DNA from: Thermoanaerobaculia bacterium
GTDB taxonomy: Bacteria; Acidobacteriota; Thermoanaerobaculia; Thermoanaerobaculales; Sulfomarinibacteraceae
Assembly: GCA_027067575.1 (NCBI GenBank)
Contig: JAMOVQ010000036.1
Span: forward strand, 1-56,538
DNA length: 56,538 nucleotides
Direction of reading: 5' to 3'
Shown: positions 17,590-26,610 of the stretch, piece by piece
How the letters are laid out: each line of letters begins with the position of its first letter
How positions within the stretch are numbered: the first letter of the stretch is position 1
The notes under the pieces: generated by a model
Databases searched by the model: none
What the model was told of the DNA's origin: nothing
Seen by the model: only the letters and a program-made list of their open reading frames with translations
Made by a program: the position numbers and the translations under genes

Positions 17590-17628
17590 GCTGCACCTCC
17601 ACCCGCAGTCTACCCCGGCCGACGAGAA

Positions 17629-17657
17629 GGCGCCCCGGCCATCGGGACCGGGGCGCC
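17629..17657 (-). terminator. Putative terminator after the M16 pair
   Basis: A 10-bp perfect stem (GGCGCCCCGG / CCGGGGCGCC) with a 9-nt loop lies 22 bp after the second M16 stop. On the minus strand it is followed by TTCTCGTC, a weak T-tract. It separates the M16 operon from the DUF2185 run. Confidence 0.6.
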
Positions 17658-17679
17658 AGGGTGTTTCCGGAGGATTCCG

Positions 17680-19155
17680 CTACTGCTCCGGCAGCGGCTC
17701 CAGGGTCAGGGGATCCCTCAGCGGGAGCCTGTGGATCGGCCCGAAGTCCGTCAGCTTCGCGTCGTACTTCGGGTGGCCCTTCATGATCTCGGCCAGGTTG
17801 CCCACCACGAGGATGATCATCCGGTCGGGGTGGATGTCGTTCCTCGCTGCCGCGAGAACCGAGTCGGCGTCCACCGCGCGGACATGCTCGCGCCATTTCA
17901 GGATGTAGTCGTGGTCACGGCCGAGCAACTCGTCCATGGCGAACACCGTGGCCGTGGCCTCGGCCGACTCGAACCGGCGCGGGTATGTCTCGATGAACGA
18001 GTTCTTGGCCGTGGTCAGCTCGGAGTCCGAGACCTTCTCCTTCCGGATCAGGTCGATCTGGTCGAGGGTGATCCTGAGCGCACCTGGCACCGTACGTGAC
18101 TTGGATTGAAACAGCGCCCTGAAGACGCCCGGATAGGTCACCGGGAAGCTGATGTACGAACCGGCGCTGTACGCCAGACCCTCGTCGGACCGGACCCGCT
18201 TGGTGATCCGGGACGTGAACCCGCCACCGCCCAGGATCTCGTTCATCACCCTGAGGGGAAACTCGTCTGCAAAGCCGAGACGGTAGCCCAGATGGCCGAC
18301 GGAGACCCGACCCTGGTTGACGTCGGGCTTGTCGACGACGTAGACGCCGGGCTCCGTAGCGGCGTGGGGCTGCGGGACCGGCGGAAGTTTTCCCTCCGCC
18401 TTTGGCAGCGTCCCCAGCGTGCGGTCGAGGAGCGCCTTCATGGCGGGCCTCTCGAAATCGCCGGAGACGGCCACCACGATGTTCCCGGCCCGAACCAGCC
18501 GGGCCACGAGCGCCTTGCAGTCATCGGACGAGATGGCCTCGATGGAGGCCTTCGTCGGCAGATGGTTGAGCCAGTAGCCGTCGCCATAGATCAGCCGGTT
18601 CCACTCGCGGGCCTCGATGCTCGCGGTGTGGTCGTTGCGCTCCTTCATGGCCTGGATCGTGTCATCCTTGGCCTTGACGAACCGGTCGTCCTGGAACCGC
18701 GGCCGGGTCAGGACGTCCATCAGGATTCCCATGGCCGTGCCCAGGTCCTTGGAGAGCACGTTGAGCCGGACCCTGCCCCTGACACTCCCCATGGAGGTGG
18801 ACAGGTCCGCGGCGAGGAAGTCGAGTTCCTCGTCGAGCTCCTGGGCGGTGCGATCGCCCGCTCCACCGGAACGCCAGGCATCGGCAGTCAAGGAGGCGAG
18901 CCCCTCCTTTCCGGCGGGGTCGAGGTACGCCCCGCCCCGGAACAACACGGTCACCGTAACCAGCGGCAGAGCGGTGTCCTGCCTCGCGTAGACGGGGATC
19001 CCGTTGGCCAGCTCGAACCGCATGGTTCCGGGATCGGGCGGCTGGAACGACAGGGGCGGAAACGTCAGCTGCTCGGGCCGGGGCGGAATCTCCCCCGCCA
19101 TCGCCGTCAGGCCGAGCGCCAGGACACAGAGCGTTGCGATGATGGTGCGGCGCAT
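17680..19155 (-). CDS. M16-family peptidase, non-catalytic partner
   Basis: 491 residues with a signal peptide (TIIATLCVLALGLTAMAG). Two M16 halves are visible. At the place of the zinc motif HxxEH it reads DPAGKEGLASLTADAW, so the metal ligands are missing. The second half has the substrate-cleft markers (GGGGFTSRITKRVRSDEGLAYSAGS). In this family an inactive subunit pairs with an active one to form the peptidase chamber. It starts 1 nt after the stop of the active M16 gene, which strongly supports such a heterodimer. Likely periplasmic. Confidence 0.92.
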   Translation of the reverse strand: MRRTIIATLCVLALGLTAMAGEIPPRPEQLTFPPLSFQPPDPGTMRFELANGIPVYARQDTALPLVTVTVLFRGGAYLDPAGKEGLASLTADAWRSGGAGDRTAQELDEELDFLAADLSTSMGSVRGRVRLNVLSKDLGTAMGILMDVLTRPRFQDDRFVKAKDDTIQAMKERNDHTASIEAREWNRLIYGDGYWLNHLPTKASIEAISSDDCKALVARLVRAGNIVVAVSGDFERPAMKALLDRTLGTLPKAEGKLPPVPQPHAATEPGVYVVDKPDVNQGRVSVGHLGYRLGFADEFPLRVMNEILGGGGFTSRITKRVRSDEGLAYSAGSYISFPVTYPGVFRALFQSKSRTVPGALRITLDQIDLIRKEKVSDSELTTAKNSFIETYPRRFESAEATATVFAMDELLGRDHDYILKWREHVRAVDADSVLAAARNDIHPDRMIILVVGNLAEIMKGHPKYDAKLTDFGPIHRLPLRDPLTLEPLPEQ

Positions 19156-19156
19156 C

Positions 19157-20935
19157 CTACTTCTCCTTCCCGCCGCCGGACTCGAGCGACTCGAGCCGCT
19201 CCTCGATCCGGCGGACGACGAGCTCGAGGGCGGCCTTCGCCTCCTCGGGGACCTGGCCCGAGGCCAGCCCCGCCTGGAGCTGCTGCAGTGCCTGCCCGAG
19301 CCGCTTGGGATCGGTCTCCTTCTCGATCTGGGCGAGCATCTGGCGGGCCATGGCCTTGGCCTGACCCGAGAGCTTGGCCAGCTCCGGATCCTCCTCCGTG
19401 GCCCCTTCCTTGCGGAAGTACCACATGGCATTGAGCCCCTCGGGGGTGAAGTACGTCTTCGCCACCCGCTGCACGTCCTCGGCCGTCACCGCCTGCATCC
19501 TCGCCGGCTCCTCGTTGATGAAGTGCCAGTCGCCCATGGCATCGTAGACCAGGAGCTGGAGCAGCAGGTAGAAGTTCGACTGCAGCTTCCGGAACGAGTC
19601 GGCCATCGCCTGGTTCTTGACCTTCTGGAGCTCGTGGGCGTCCACGGGCTCGGCCTTGAGCCGCTCGATCTCGGCCAGCAGCGCCTGCTCCACGACTCCG
19701 TGGGTCGCGTTGTCGGCAACCTCCGCGCCGATCTCGAAGTACCCCCCATACTTCATCGGGCGGCCGTAGGCGTACGGCTCGCCCGTGGCGATCTTATTCT
19801 CCTCGACCAGCGACTTGTACAACCTGCCGGTCCGGCCGGAGAGGATCCCGGCCATGACCTCGAGGGCGTAGACGTCCTTGTGGACGAACGGCACCGTGTG
19901 CCAGCGCAGCTCCACGGCCGGGTTCGTCTCTGCCTCGGCCCGCATCCGCTTCTCCTCGAGCTGCTCGATCTCCTCGGTGATGACCTCGGGCGGATCATGG
20001 GGCGCCCGGGGAATCCGGCCGAAGTACTGCTCGGCCAGCTTGCGTGCCTTCGTCGGATCCACGTCGCCGACGATCACCGCCGTGAGGTTGTTCGGGGCGT
20101 AGTAGGTGTGGAAGAACGCCTCGGCCTCGTCACGGCTGATCGACTCCACGTCGGAGGGCCATCCGATCACCGGATGGTGGTACGGCACCGAGGTCCAGAA
20201 CATGGAGTCGAACTGCTCCTCGAACTTGGCTACGGGATCGGACTCCACCCGCATCCGGCGTTCCTCCCGCACCACGTCACGCTCGGAGTAGAACTCCCGG
20301 AAGACATGGTTCCCCAACCGGTCGGACTCCATCCAAAACCACAGCTCGAGCTTGTTGGCCGGAACCGTGATGAAGTAGACCGTCATGTCCGTGTTGGTGA
20401 AGGCGTTGAGCCCGGAGCCGCCGTTCTCGGTGTAGATCTTGTCGAACTCGTCCTTGACGATCAGCTCGTGCTCGGCATCCTGGAGCTTCTTCATCTCGGC
20501 CTTGAGCTCCTTGAGACGTTGCGTCTCGTTGTCCGGAGAGTAGATGCTTCCCGTGATCTCCCCACGGCGCTTGGCCTCCCGGAGCTTCGAGTACTCCTTC
20601 TCCATCTCGGCCCGGACCGCGTCGAGCTGCTCGATGAGCTTCTTCTCCTTCGCCCAGTCCTTCGTGGCGATGTGGGTCGTCCCCTTGAACATCATGTGCT
20701 CGAACAGGTGGGCGATTCCGGTCACACCGTACGTCTCGTTGGCCGATCCGACGTGGGCGACCCAGCCGGCGGAGACCGTCGGCGAGTCGTGCCGCTCGAC
20801 GAGCAGGAAGTGCATCCCGTTGTCCAGGGTGAACTCCTGGACCGGGACCTTCGCCTCCTGGGCGCCCAGCGGTGCCGTCACGGCCGCCAGCAGAAGTACG
20901 GCCAGACACGTCCGCAAGATGGTTCGATGGCGCAT
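19157..20935 (-). CDS. M16-family zinc peptidase, catalytic subunit
   Basis: 592 residues. Signal peptide (TILRTCLAVLLLAAVTAPLGAQ), then FTLDNGMHFLLVERHDSP and the inverted zinc motif HLFEH (about 73-77) with the downstream Glu region. A charged coiled-coil-like insertion (about 90-160, rich in Lys/Glu) and a similar C-terminal tail (REERLESLES-like helices after 530) make it longer than usual. ATG 20935 is chosen over the ATG at 20944, because AAGGAGG lies 9 nt before the former and directly against the latter. It forms a two-gene operon with the inactive M16 partner. Confidence 0.94.
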   Translation of the reverse strand: MRHRTILRTCLAVLLLAAVTAPLGAQEAKVPVQEFTLDNGMHFLLVERHDSPTVSAGWVAHVGSANETYGVTGIAHLFEHMMFKGTTHIATKDWAKEKKLIEQLDAVRAEMEKEYSKLREAKRRGEITGSIYSPDNETQRLKELKAEMKKLQDAEHELIVKDEFDKIYTENGGSGLNAFTNTDMTVYFITVPANKLELWFWMESDRLGNHVFREFYSERDVVREERRMRVESDPVAKFEEQFDSMFWTSVPYHHPVIGWPSDVESISRDEAEAFFHTYYAPNNLTAVIVGDVDPTKARKLAEQYFGRIPRAPHDPPEVITEEIEQLEEKRMRAEAETNPAVELRWHTVPFVHKDVYALEVMAGILSGRTGRLYKSLVEENKIATGEPYAYGRPMKYGGYFEIGAEVADNATHGVVEQALLAEIERLKAEPVDAHELQKVKNQAMADSFRKLQSNFYLLLQLLVYDAMGDWHFINEEPARMQAVTAEDVQRVAKTYFTPEGLNAMWYFRKEGATEEDPELAKLSGQAKAMARQMLAQIEKETDPKRLGQALQQLQAGLASGQVPEEAKAALELVVRRIEERLESLESGGGKEK

Positions 20936-20986
20936 CGACTGCATCCTCCTTGGGTTGAAATGCCGGAGAGCTCCCCGGCCACGGTC

Positions 20987-20992
20987 AGTATA
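20987..20992 (-). promoter_or_regulatory. Putative -10 element of the M16 operon
   Basis: TATACT on the minus strand, about 50 nt upstream of the first M16 gene and 8 nt past the end of the hydrolase gene. No good -35 hexamer was seen at 16-19 bp, so support is limited. Confidence 0.35.
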
Positions 20993-20999
20993 CGGCGCA

Positions 21000-21812
21000 T
21001 CACGCACCGGGGTTTCTTCCAGAGGCCAGAAACGCCACGACACGGTCCAGGACCGCTTGGCCACCCTCCGCCAGGACGGAGTGGGCGGCGTCCTCCAGAG
21101 CGACGATCTCCGCTGCTGGCAGGTGATCCGCAACCGCCACTGTGTCCTCCACAGCGACGATCGGGTCCCGCCGCCCGGCCAGCAGCAGGCACGGCGCCGT
21201 CACGGCCCCGAGCTCCGGCACGAGGTTCCACCCCCGGAGCAGGTGCTCGAGCTGGCGCCGCGTCCCCGGGACGTCGTCGGGGGCCGGACCGTAGAGCCGG
21301 GCGGCTTCGTCGACGAAGGCGGGGGACCGCTCCGCGAACGGCGGGGCGAACGCCATGGCCATCAGCGCACGGCCGAACGCCGCCGGGGGCAGGTGCTCGA
21401 GCAGCGTCCGGAGGACCTCGAGGCTGCGCCGCCCGTGGGCGGAGAGCCGGGCCGCGCAGGAGGCGGCCGCCACCGCCGTGATCCGCTCCCTGAGCCGAGC
21501 CGCCACGGTGAGCGCGATCGTCCCGCCCATGCTGGCGCCGAGCACGGCCGTCTTCCGGATCGAGAGCACGTCGAGCACCGCCGCGAGATCCTCCACGGCG
21601 CGGTCCAGCGTGAACGGTGCGCCAGCGCGGGAAGCCCCGACGCCACGGTTGTCGAGGGCAACCACACGGAACCGCCGCGCGAGGATCGCCGGCAGCTCTC
21701 CCCATACAGCGTGGGTGGCGCCCAGGCCAGCGATCAGGACGAGGGCGGGCCCCCGGCCCCGGGTCGTGAACCCCACCGGACCGTTGGGACCGTTGACGGT
21801 CTGCACCTGCAT
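21000..21812 (-). CDS. Alpha/beta-fold hydrolase
   Basis: 270 residues. Oxyanion-hole region LVLIAGLGATHAVW, nucleophile elbow GASMGG, acid in LLAGRRDPIV and catalytic His in DAAHSV: a complete Ser-Asp-His triad. It resembles 3-oxoadipate enol-lactonase-like hydrolases, but the substrate cannot be told from sequence. No signal peptide, so cytosolic. ATG 21812 has GGGAGGA 6 nt upstream. It is divergent from coaX; a TAGAAT on the minus strand (21848-21853) may be its -10. Confidence 0.88.
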   Translation of the reverse strand: MQVQTVNGPNGPVGFTTRGRGPALVLIAGLGATHAVWGELPAILARRFRVVALDNRGVGASRAGAPFTLDRAVEDLAAVLDVLSIRKTAVLGASMGGTIALTVAARLRERITAVAAASCAARLSAHGRRSLEVLRTLLEHLPPAAFGRALMAMAFAPPFAERSPAFVDEAARLYGPAPDDVPGTRRQLEHLLRGWNLVPELGAVTAPCLLLAGRRDPIVAVEDTVAVADHLPAAEIVALEDAAHSVLAEGGQAVLDRVVAFLASGRNPGA

Positions 21813-21882
21813 GTGAAATCCTCCCAGGGACCGTGTCGAGGACCGGATTCTACCGCGAACGCGGGCCGAAGGGGGGCAACCC

Positions 21883-22668
21883 GTGACCGAGACCGTTCTT
21901 GCGCTGGATGTTGGCAACACCCACACCGTGGTGGGGTTGTTCGAGAACCGGAAGCTGGTCACCGACTGGCGGCTGGCAACTCACTCCGAGCGCACGGCAG
22001 ACGAGAACGGGTTGTGGCTGCGCCAGATGCTGGACTGGCACGGCGTATCCCCGGACGTGCTGGCCGGGGCGGCCGTTTCCTCTGTCGTACCGCCCCTGGA
22101 CCCGCTCCTTGCCGAGGGGATCCGCCGCTACCTCGGGCTCGAACCGTTCTTTGTGAGACCCGGAATCCGGACCGGGATGCCGCTCCGGGTCGAGGCGCCC
22201 CAGGAGCTGGGTGCCGACCGCCTCTGCGACGCGGTGGCGGCCTACGCCAAGTACGGCGGCCCCTGCCTCGTGCTGGACTTCGGCACCGCCGTCACCTGGG
22301 AGGTGGTCTCGGCGAAGGGTGAGTACCTTGGCGGCGCCATCGCCCCCGGCCCGGGCGTCACCGCGGACGCCCTTTCATCGAAGACGGCCAAGCTGCCACG
22401 GGTCGCCATGGAGCCCCCTCCGCGGACCATCGGCAAGGGGACGGTGGACAGCATCCAGATCGGGATCTTCTACGGCTACCTGGGCCTCGTGGAGGGGGTC
22501 ACCCGGAGGATCCTCGCAGAACTCGGCGGCGACGCGCCGGTCATCGCTACGGGCGGCTTCGCGCCGGTCATCGCCCGGCACTGCGCGTTGATCGGCCACG
22601 TGGAGCCGGACCTGACGCTGGAGGGCCTGCTCATGCTCTGGGAGCGGAACCGCGAGGACGGCCGCTGA
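21883..22668 (+). CDS. coaX: Type III pantothenate kinase
   Basis: 261 residues, usual for CoaX. It phosphorylates pantothenate in the first step of coenzyme A synthesis. ASKHA-type motifs: LALDVGNTHTVVGLF (phosphate 1), GADRLCDAVAAYAKYG, LDFGTAVTWEVV, GGAIAPGPGVTADAL, and IATGGFAPVIA (adenosine). The GTG start at 21883 has GGGGGG upstream. The stop overlaps the pgsA start as TGATG. Confidence 0.93.
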   Translation: MTETVLALDVGNTHTVVGLFENRKLVTDWRLATHSERTADENGLWLRQMLDWHGVSPDVLAGAAVSSVVPPLDPLLAEGIRRYLGLEPFFVRPGIRTGMPLRVEAPQELGADRLCDAVAAYAKYGGPCLVLDFGTAVTWEVVSAKGEYLGGAIAPGPGVTADALSSKTAKLPRVAMEPPPRTIGKGTVDSIQIGIFYGYLGLVEGVTRRILAELGGDAPVIATGGFAPVIARHCALIGHVEPDLTLEGLLMLWERNREDGR

Positions 22669-23291
22669 TGACCGGGAGCGAGAGCGGGGCGAAGGGCCGT
22701 CTCCGGACGAAGGTCCAAGAGAAGCTCCGTCCGCTGACGTTGCCGAACTTCATCACCCTGCTCCGTCTCGGGATGGTTCCGTTCTTCCTGCTCTCGGTCA
22801 ACCAGGGCGAGTACCTCGTGGCGCTCGCCGTGTTCGTCCTGGCCGGGCTGACCGACGCCATGGACGGCGCCGTGGCACGCTGGTTCGACCAGTGCTCCCG
22901 GTTCGGGACCTACCTCGATCCCATCGCGGACAAGATCCTCTTGGTCTCCGCCTACGTGGCGCTGACGGTCCCCCAGGGGCAGTCCGTGACCATCCCAGTG
23001 TGGCTGACCCTGCTCGCGCTGTCCCGGGATGCCCTGATCGTCCTGGTGGCGCTGATCCTGTTCCTCGTCGAGGACATCCGTACATTCCGACCGAGCAAGT
23101 GGGGCAAGGCGACAACGTTCATGCACGTGGTGACCGTCGCCGTGGTACTGTTCGCCAACGTCACACCGATCCCGGAATGGATCCCCAACGCCTGTTTCCT
23201 CGTCTCCCTCGTGCTCGTCGTGATCTCCGGCTTTACCTACGCCTACCGCGCGGTCCGGATGATCGAGGAGAACCGCGAGGCCGTCCGCTGA
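22668..23291 (+). CDS. pgsA: CDP-diacylglycerol-glycerol-3-phosphate 3-phosphatidyltransferase
   Basis: 207 residues, integral membrane enzyme that makes phosphatidylglycerophosphate. The CDP-alcohol transferase signature is present: DAMDGAVARWFDQCSRFGTY followed by LDPIADK (D-x2-DG-x2-AR ... G-x3-D-x3-D). Several hydrophobic helices (FFLLSVNQ, ALIVLVALILFLV, FLVSLVLVVISGF). The start overlaps the coaX stop. Its TGA lies inside a 13-bp direct repeat (23283-23295) that marks the left edge of the defence island, and its last 59 bp overlap the antisense 3' end of hsdR. The coding sequence itself seems intact. Confidence 0.94.
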   Translation: MTGSESGAKGRLRTKVQEKLRPLTLPNFITLLRLGMVPFFLLSVNQGEYLVALAVFVLAGLTDAMDGAVARWFDQCSRFGTYLDPIADKILLVSAYVALTVPQGQSVTIPVWLTLLALSRDALIVLVALILFLVEDIRTFRPSKWGKATTFMHVVTVAVVLFANVTPIPEWIPNACFLVSLVLVVISGFTYAYRAVRMIEENREAVR

Positions 23292-26277
23292 CATCCGTTG
23301 AGGTCAGATCAAACACCCTGTCCGTCAGCCAACGTCGGAAACCTTCGTTGTCCATGAACTGTTTGAAGAGCTCGGTATCGTCACGAAGCAGCGCAGTCAT
23401 GACCCGCTCCAACGCCCTGGCATGCTCGATCCGGGCGTTCTGACGATCGGAATTCTCGAGGGCATTCCTGTAGGCCTCATCGGCGGCAACACGTGCGGGA
23501 ATCTCCTCCGTAATCAACCGATGAACGCGATCGGCATCGCTCCAAGGAATATTCCCAAACTGCTCGTTGAACTCCTTGATGATGTTGGAGAGACGGTCGA
23601 GCTCCGGTTCTGGCTTGTGTCCTCCTCCGCTGACCGGAATTGGTCCGATCTCGGTCTCCTCGTCGGCCAATTGAATCGGCATGGCCGACCGTTTTTCCAC
23701 CCGGTAGCTGTCCATATCGATCGCTTCCAGGATACCCCGGGAAAGATCCTCCTCTCGGGGTGCAGGGAGCTTGGGCACGAGAAAGGTCAGAAAGATCGAG
23801 AGTTTCTCCCACTCGGCGTTCGTGTAGGGCAGCACCTGGGAGAGGAAACCGTAGGTCCGCAGAAATGCCTTGGCCTTGCCCTTGAAGTCCACTTGGCCAT
23901 TCTCATCGAGTTCCTGCTGGTACGTGGCCACGCAGGCATCCAGGATCGGATCAAGGCGGTCACGATCCGCCCCATCCAGGTAAAGCCGCACCAGCTTCTC
24001 CACCTGCTCCGGCGAGTAAATCTGCGCCCCATCCAGGTCGGCCTTGAGGTCGTGGAGCTTGTCCGGATCGGTCTCGTCGGCCAGGATCGTCGTGCGGTAG
24101 TAGGGCTCGAAGGCCTCGCGGATGGTGTCGGCATCGTTCTGGAAGTCAAGTACGAACACGTCGTGCTTCTTCGGGTGTGCACGGTTGAGCCGTGAAAGGG
24201 TCTGTACTGCCTTGACCCCAGAAAGCGGCTTGTCCACATACATCGTATGGAGGAGCGGCTCGTCGTAACCGGTCTGAAACTTGTCGGCACAGACGAGGAA
24301 ACGATACGGGTCCTCACGGATCCGGTCAGCGATCTGGTTCGACGGAAAACCGTTCAGCGAGGCCTCGGTCACCGTCTGTCCGCCGTACTCGTGCTCGCCC
24401 GAGAAAGCAACGATGGCACTGTAGGGACTCTTCCGCTCAGCGAGGTACTCGCGGATCGCATGGTAGTACTGGATGGCGCGATCGATTCCACCGGTCACCA
24501 CCATGGCACGTGCCTGACCACCGATCTTGTTCCTGGCGATCACCTGTTCGTGGAAGTGGTCCACCATGATCTCGGCCTTGAGCCGAATTGCGTGCTGATG
24601 CCCCTCCACGTAGCGGCGGAGCTTCTTTTTCGCCTTCCGCGTGTCGAACTCGGGGTCGTCCTCGATCTTCTTGACCAGCTTGTAGAAGCTCTCCACCGGC
24701 GTGAAGTTGCGCAGAACGTCGAGGATGAAACCCTCCTCGATCGCCTGTTTCATGGTGTAACTGTGGAATGGCCGGTGCCTGACGGTGCCGTCGGCTTGCG
24801 GCACCGGCTCGCCGAAGAGCTCCAGGGTCTTGTTCTTCGGCGTGGCCGTGAAGGCGAAGTAACTGGCGTTGGGCAGGAGCTTCTTGGCCTCGATCAGCCT
24901 GTTGATTCGATCCTCGAAGGTCTCCTCCTCGTCGCCGACGCCCGCGCCGGCCAGCGCCTGGTGCATCTTGGCCGTGGTCCGTCCGCCCTGGCTCGAGTGT
25001 GCCTCGTCGATGATGATGGCGAAGCGGCGGCCCCGGTGCTCGGTCCCGATCTCGTCGAGGATGAACGGAAACTTCTGCACCGTCGAGACAATGATCTTCT
25101 TCCCCTCGGCCAGGAAGCGGCGCAGGTCACCCGATCGTTCGGCGTGTCCCACCGTCGCGCCCACCTGGGCGAACTGCTTGATGGTGTCTCTGATCTGCCG
25201 ATCGAGGATGCGGCGATCGGTGACGACGATGATCGAGTCGAAGATCACTTCCTCCTCCCGCGTGAGCCCAATGAGCTGGTGGGCGAGCCACGCGATGGAG
25301 TTCGACTTGCCGCTGCCGGCGGAATGCTGGATGAGGTAGCGCCGTCCGGCACCGTATTCGCGCACATCGGCGAGGAGCTTGCGCACCACGTCGAGCTGGT
25401 GATACCGGGGCCAGATCTGCTTGCGGCGCTTCTTCCCGGTCTTCGGGTCCTTCTCCTCCACGATCTGGGCGAAGTTTTCGAGAATGTCGGTCAGGCTCTC
25501 ACGGGTGAGGATCTTCCTCCACAGGTAGTCGGTCTTCAGCCCGTCAGGGTTCGGCGGATTGCCTGCACCATCGTTCCATCCCTTGTTGAAAGGCAGGAAC
25601 CAGGAGGCCTTACCCTGCAAGTGAGTGCAGAACCGGACATCGTAGTCATCCACCGCAAAGTGAACGACACAACGACCGAACTCGAAGAGCTTCTCGCGAG
25701 GGTCACGGTCACGCCTGTACTGTTCGACCGCATCCTGCACCGTCTGCTTGGTCAGGCTGTTCTTCAGCTCGAAGGTCGCCACCGGCAGACCGTTGATGAA
25801 CAGGACCAGATCCAGGGCCCGGCGAGCCTCGTCCCGTGAGTAGCGGAGCTGGCGGGTCACACTGAAGCGGTTGGCGGCAAAGCGTTCGGATGCTGTGGGG
25901 TTGCCCGGAGAGGGCGTGCCATAGAAGAGGTCCAGGCGGTGTGGCCCGTGCTGGACGCCGTGGCGCAGCACATCGATGGTACCCCGCTTACTGATCTCTC
26001 TCTGGAGCCGTGCCAGGAACTTCCTCCGAACCGGCCCATCCTCGGAAAGCGCCAGCGCCTCGGCCACCTCGGGCTGTGTCTCTCGCAGGAACGCGGAAAG
26101 CTGGACAAGGTCCACACAGAACTCGCGGTCGTAGTCATCAGCATGGCCGCCGATCCACCCCGCTCCGTAGGCCGCCAGGCGGTCGTGGGCACCATCCGCC
26201 CCGGGATCACAGGCCCACCCGGTCAGCGCCACACAGATCAGCCGTTCGAGGCCACGTTCCGAAGTATCGGTGGTCAT
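23233..26277 (-). CDS. hsdR: Type I restriction enzyme, R (motor/nuclease) subunit
   Basis: 1014 residues. N-terminal nuclease (about 150-175): LDLVLFINGLPVATFELKN, the D...E-x-K site. Then a SF2 translocase with Walker A HSAGSGKSNSI (about 315), IIIDEAHSSQGG (about 420), FTATPKNKTLELFG, MVVTGGIDRAIQYY and QTLSRLNRAHPKKHDVFVLDF. It cuts DNA after ATP-driven translocation when recruited by HsdM/HsdS. ATG at 26277, with GGGGGAGG close upstream. It is separated from the other hsd genes by 333 bp carrying a repeat pair, so it may be controlled separately. The last 20 residues (from D995) are encoded by the island-edge repeat and antisense pgsA sequence and are Arg/Pro/Ser-rich, unlike the rest. 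Confidence 0.95.
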   Translation of the reverse strand: MTTDTSERGLERLICVALTGWACDPGADGAHDRLAAYGAGWIGGHADDYDREFCVDLVQLSAFLRETQPEVAEALALSEDGPVRRKFLARLQREISKRGTIDVLRHGVQHGPHRLDLFYGTPSPGNPTASERFAANRFSVTRQLRYSRDEARRALDLVLFINGLPVATFELKNSLTKQTVQDAVEQYRRDRDPREKLFEFGRCVVHFAVDDYDVRFCTHLQGKASWFLPFNKGWNDGAGNPPNPDGLKTDYLWRKILTRESLTDILENFAQIVEEKDPKTGKKRRKQIWPRYHQLDVVRKLLADVREYGAGRRYLIQHSAGSGKSNSIAWLAHQLIGLTREEEVIFDSIIVVTDRRILDRQIRDTIKQFAQVGATVGHAERSGDLRRFLAEGKKIIVSTVQKFPFILDEIGTEHRGRRFAIIIDEAHSSQGGRTTAKMHQALAGAGVGDEEETFEDRINRLIEAKKLLPNASYFAFTATPKNKTLELFGEPVPQADGTVRHRPFHSYTMKQAIEEGFILDVLRNFTPVESFYKLVKKIEDDPEFDTRKAKKKLRRYVEGHQHAIRLKAEIMVDHFHEQVIARNKIGGQARAMVVTGGIDRAIQYYHAIREYLAERKSPYSAIVAFSGEHEYGGQTVTEASLNGFPSNQIADRIREDPYRFLVCADKFQTGYDEPLLHTMYVDKPLSGVKAVQTLSRLNRAHPKKHDVFVLDFQNDADTIREAFEPYYRTTILADETDPDKLHDLKADLDGAQIYSPEQVEKLVRLYLDGADRDRLDPILDACVATYQQELDENGQVDFKGKAKAFLRTYGFLSQVLPYTNAEWEKLSIFLTFLVPKLPAPREEDLSRGILEAIDMDSYRVEKRSAMPIQLADEETEIGPIPVSGGGHKPEPELDRLSNIIKEFNEQFGNIPWSDADRVHRLITEEIPARVAADEAYRNALENSDRQNARIEHARALERVMTALLRDDTELFKQFMDNEGFRRWLTDRVFDLTSTDVSGRPRGSPRSSGPRGRRR
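23283..23295. repeat. Left 13-bp direct repeat flanking the island
   Basis: GTCCGCTGACATC, identical to 35643-35655. It includes the pgsA stop codon (CGC TGA) and, on the other strand, the codons where HsdR leaves its normal C-terminus. A likely integration or target duplication site. Confidence 0.6.
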
Positions 26278-26299
26278 CGCCTCCCCCTTCCGCCTCCTT

Positions 26300-26322
26300 C
26301 GATCAAGTACCCATCAATTACC
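26300..26322 (-). repeat. Direct repeat copy proximal to hsdR
   Basis: Minus strand reads GGTAATTGATGGGTACTTG and on to GATCG. It matches 26390-26412 at 18 of 23 positions. It lies 23-45 nt upstream of the hsdR ATG, where a repressor or activator could act. Confidence 0.4.
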
Positions 26323-26389
26323 ATGACAACCTCAAGAACCTCACAACACCAATGAGTTACAGGAGCACATCCACGAGGCCAGCCCTTCG

Positions 26390-26412
26390 GGATCACGTAT
26401 CCATCAAGTAAC
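26390..26412 (-). repeat. Direct repeat copy distal to hsdR
   Basis: Minus strand reads GTTACTTGATGGATACGTG and on to ATCC. Partner of 26300-26322, with centres 90 bp apart, about nine helical turns. Confidence 0.4.
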
Positions 26413-26610
26413 CCAGCAACCCTCTCAGACCCGCTCTTTCGGTCATTGCTTCTTCCTGCTCCTTTGTTAGGCCCTTTGTTAGAGAAGGATATTTCGCCCC
26501 AATCCAACAAAGGAGGAAATTGCCCCCCACGAAGGGAGTTACAGCTCATCCGGCAGTTGCAGCCCAAGATATTCAGGACTGTACTGGCCAGCATTCTTTG
26601 CTCTGTATGC

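Larger units (their letters stand above)
26278..26610. promoter_or_regulatory. hsdR leader/intergenic region with repeats
   Basis: No gene of its own. A/T-rich relative to the genome. It holds an imperfect 23-bp direct repeat (26300-26322 and 26390-26412, 18 of 23 matching) and a GAGTTACAG repeat (26354, 26527). It also has a CTTTGTTAG direct repeat with its inverted partner CCAACAAAGG (26461-26513). The layout suggests an operator or separate promoter for hsdR. Confidence 0.4.
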
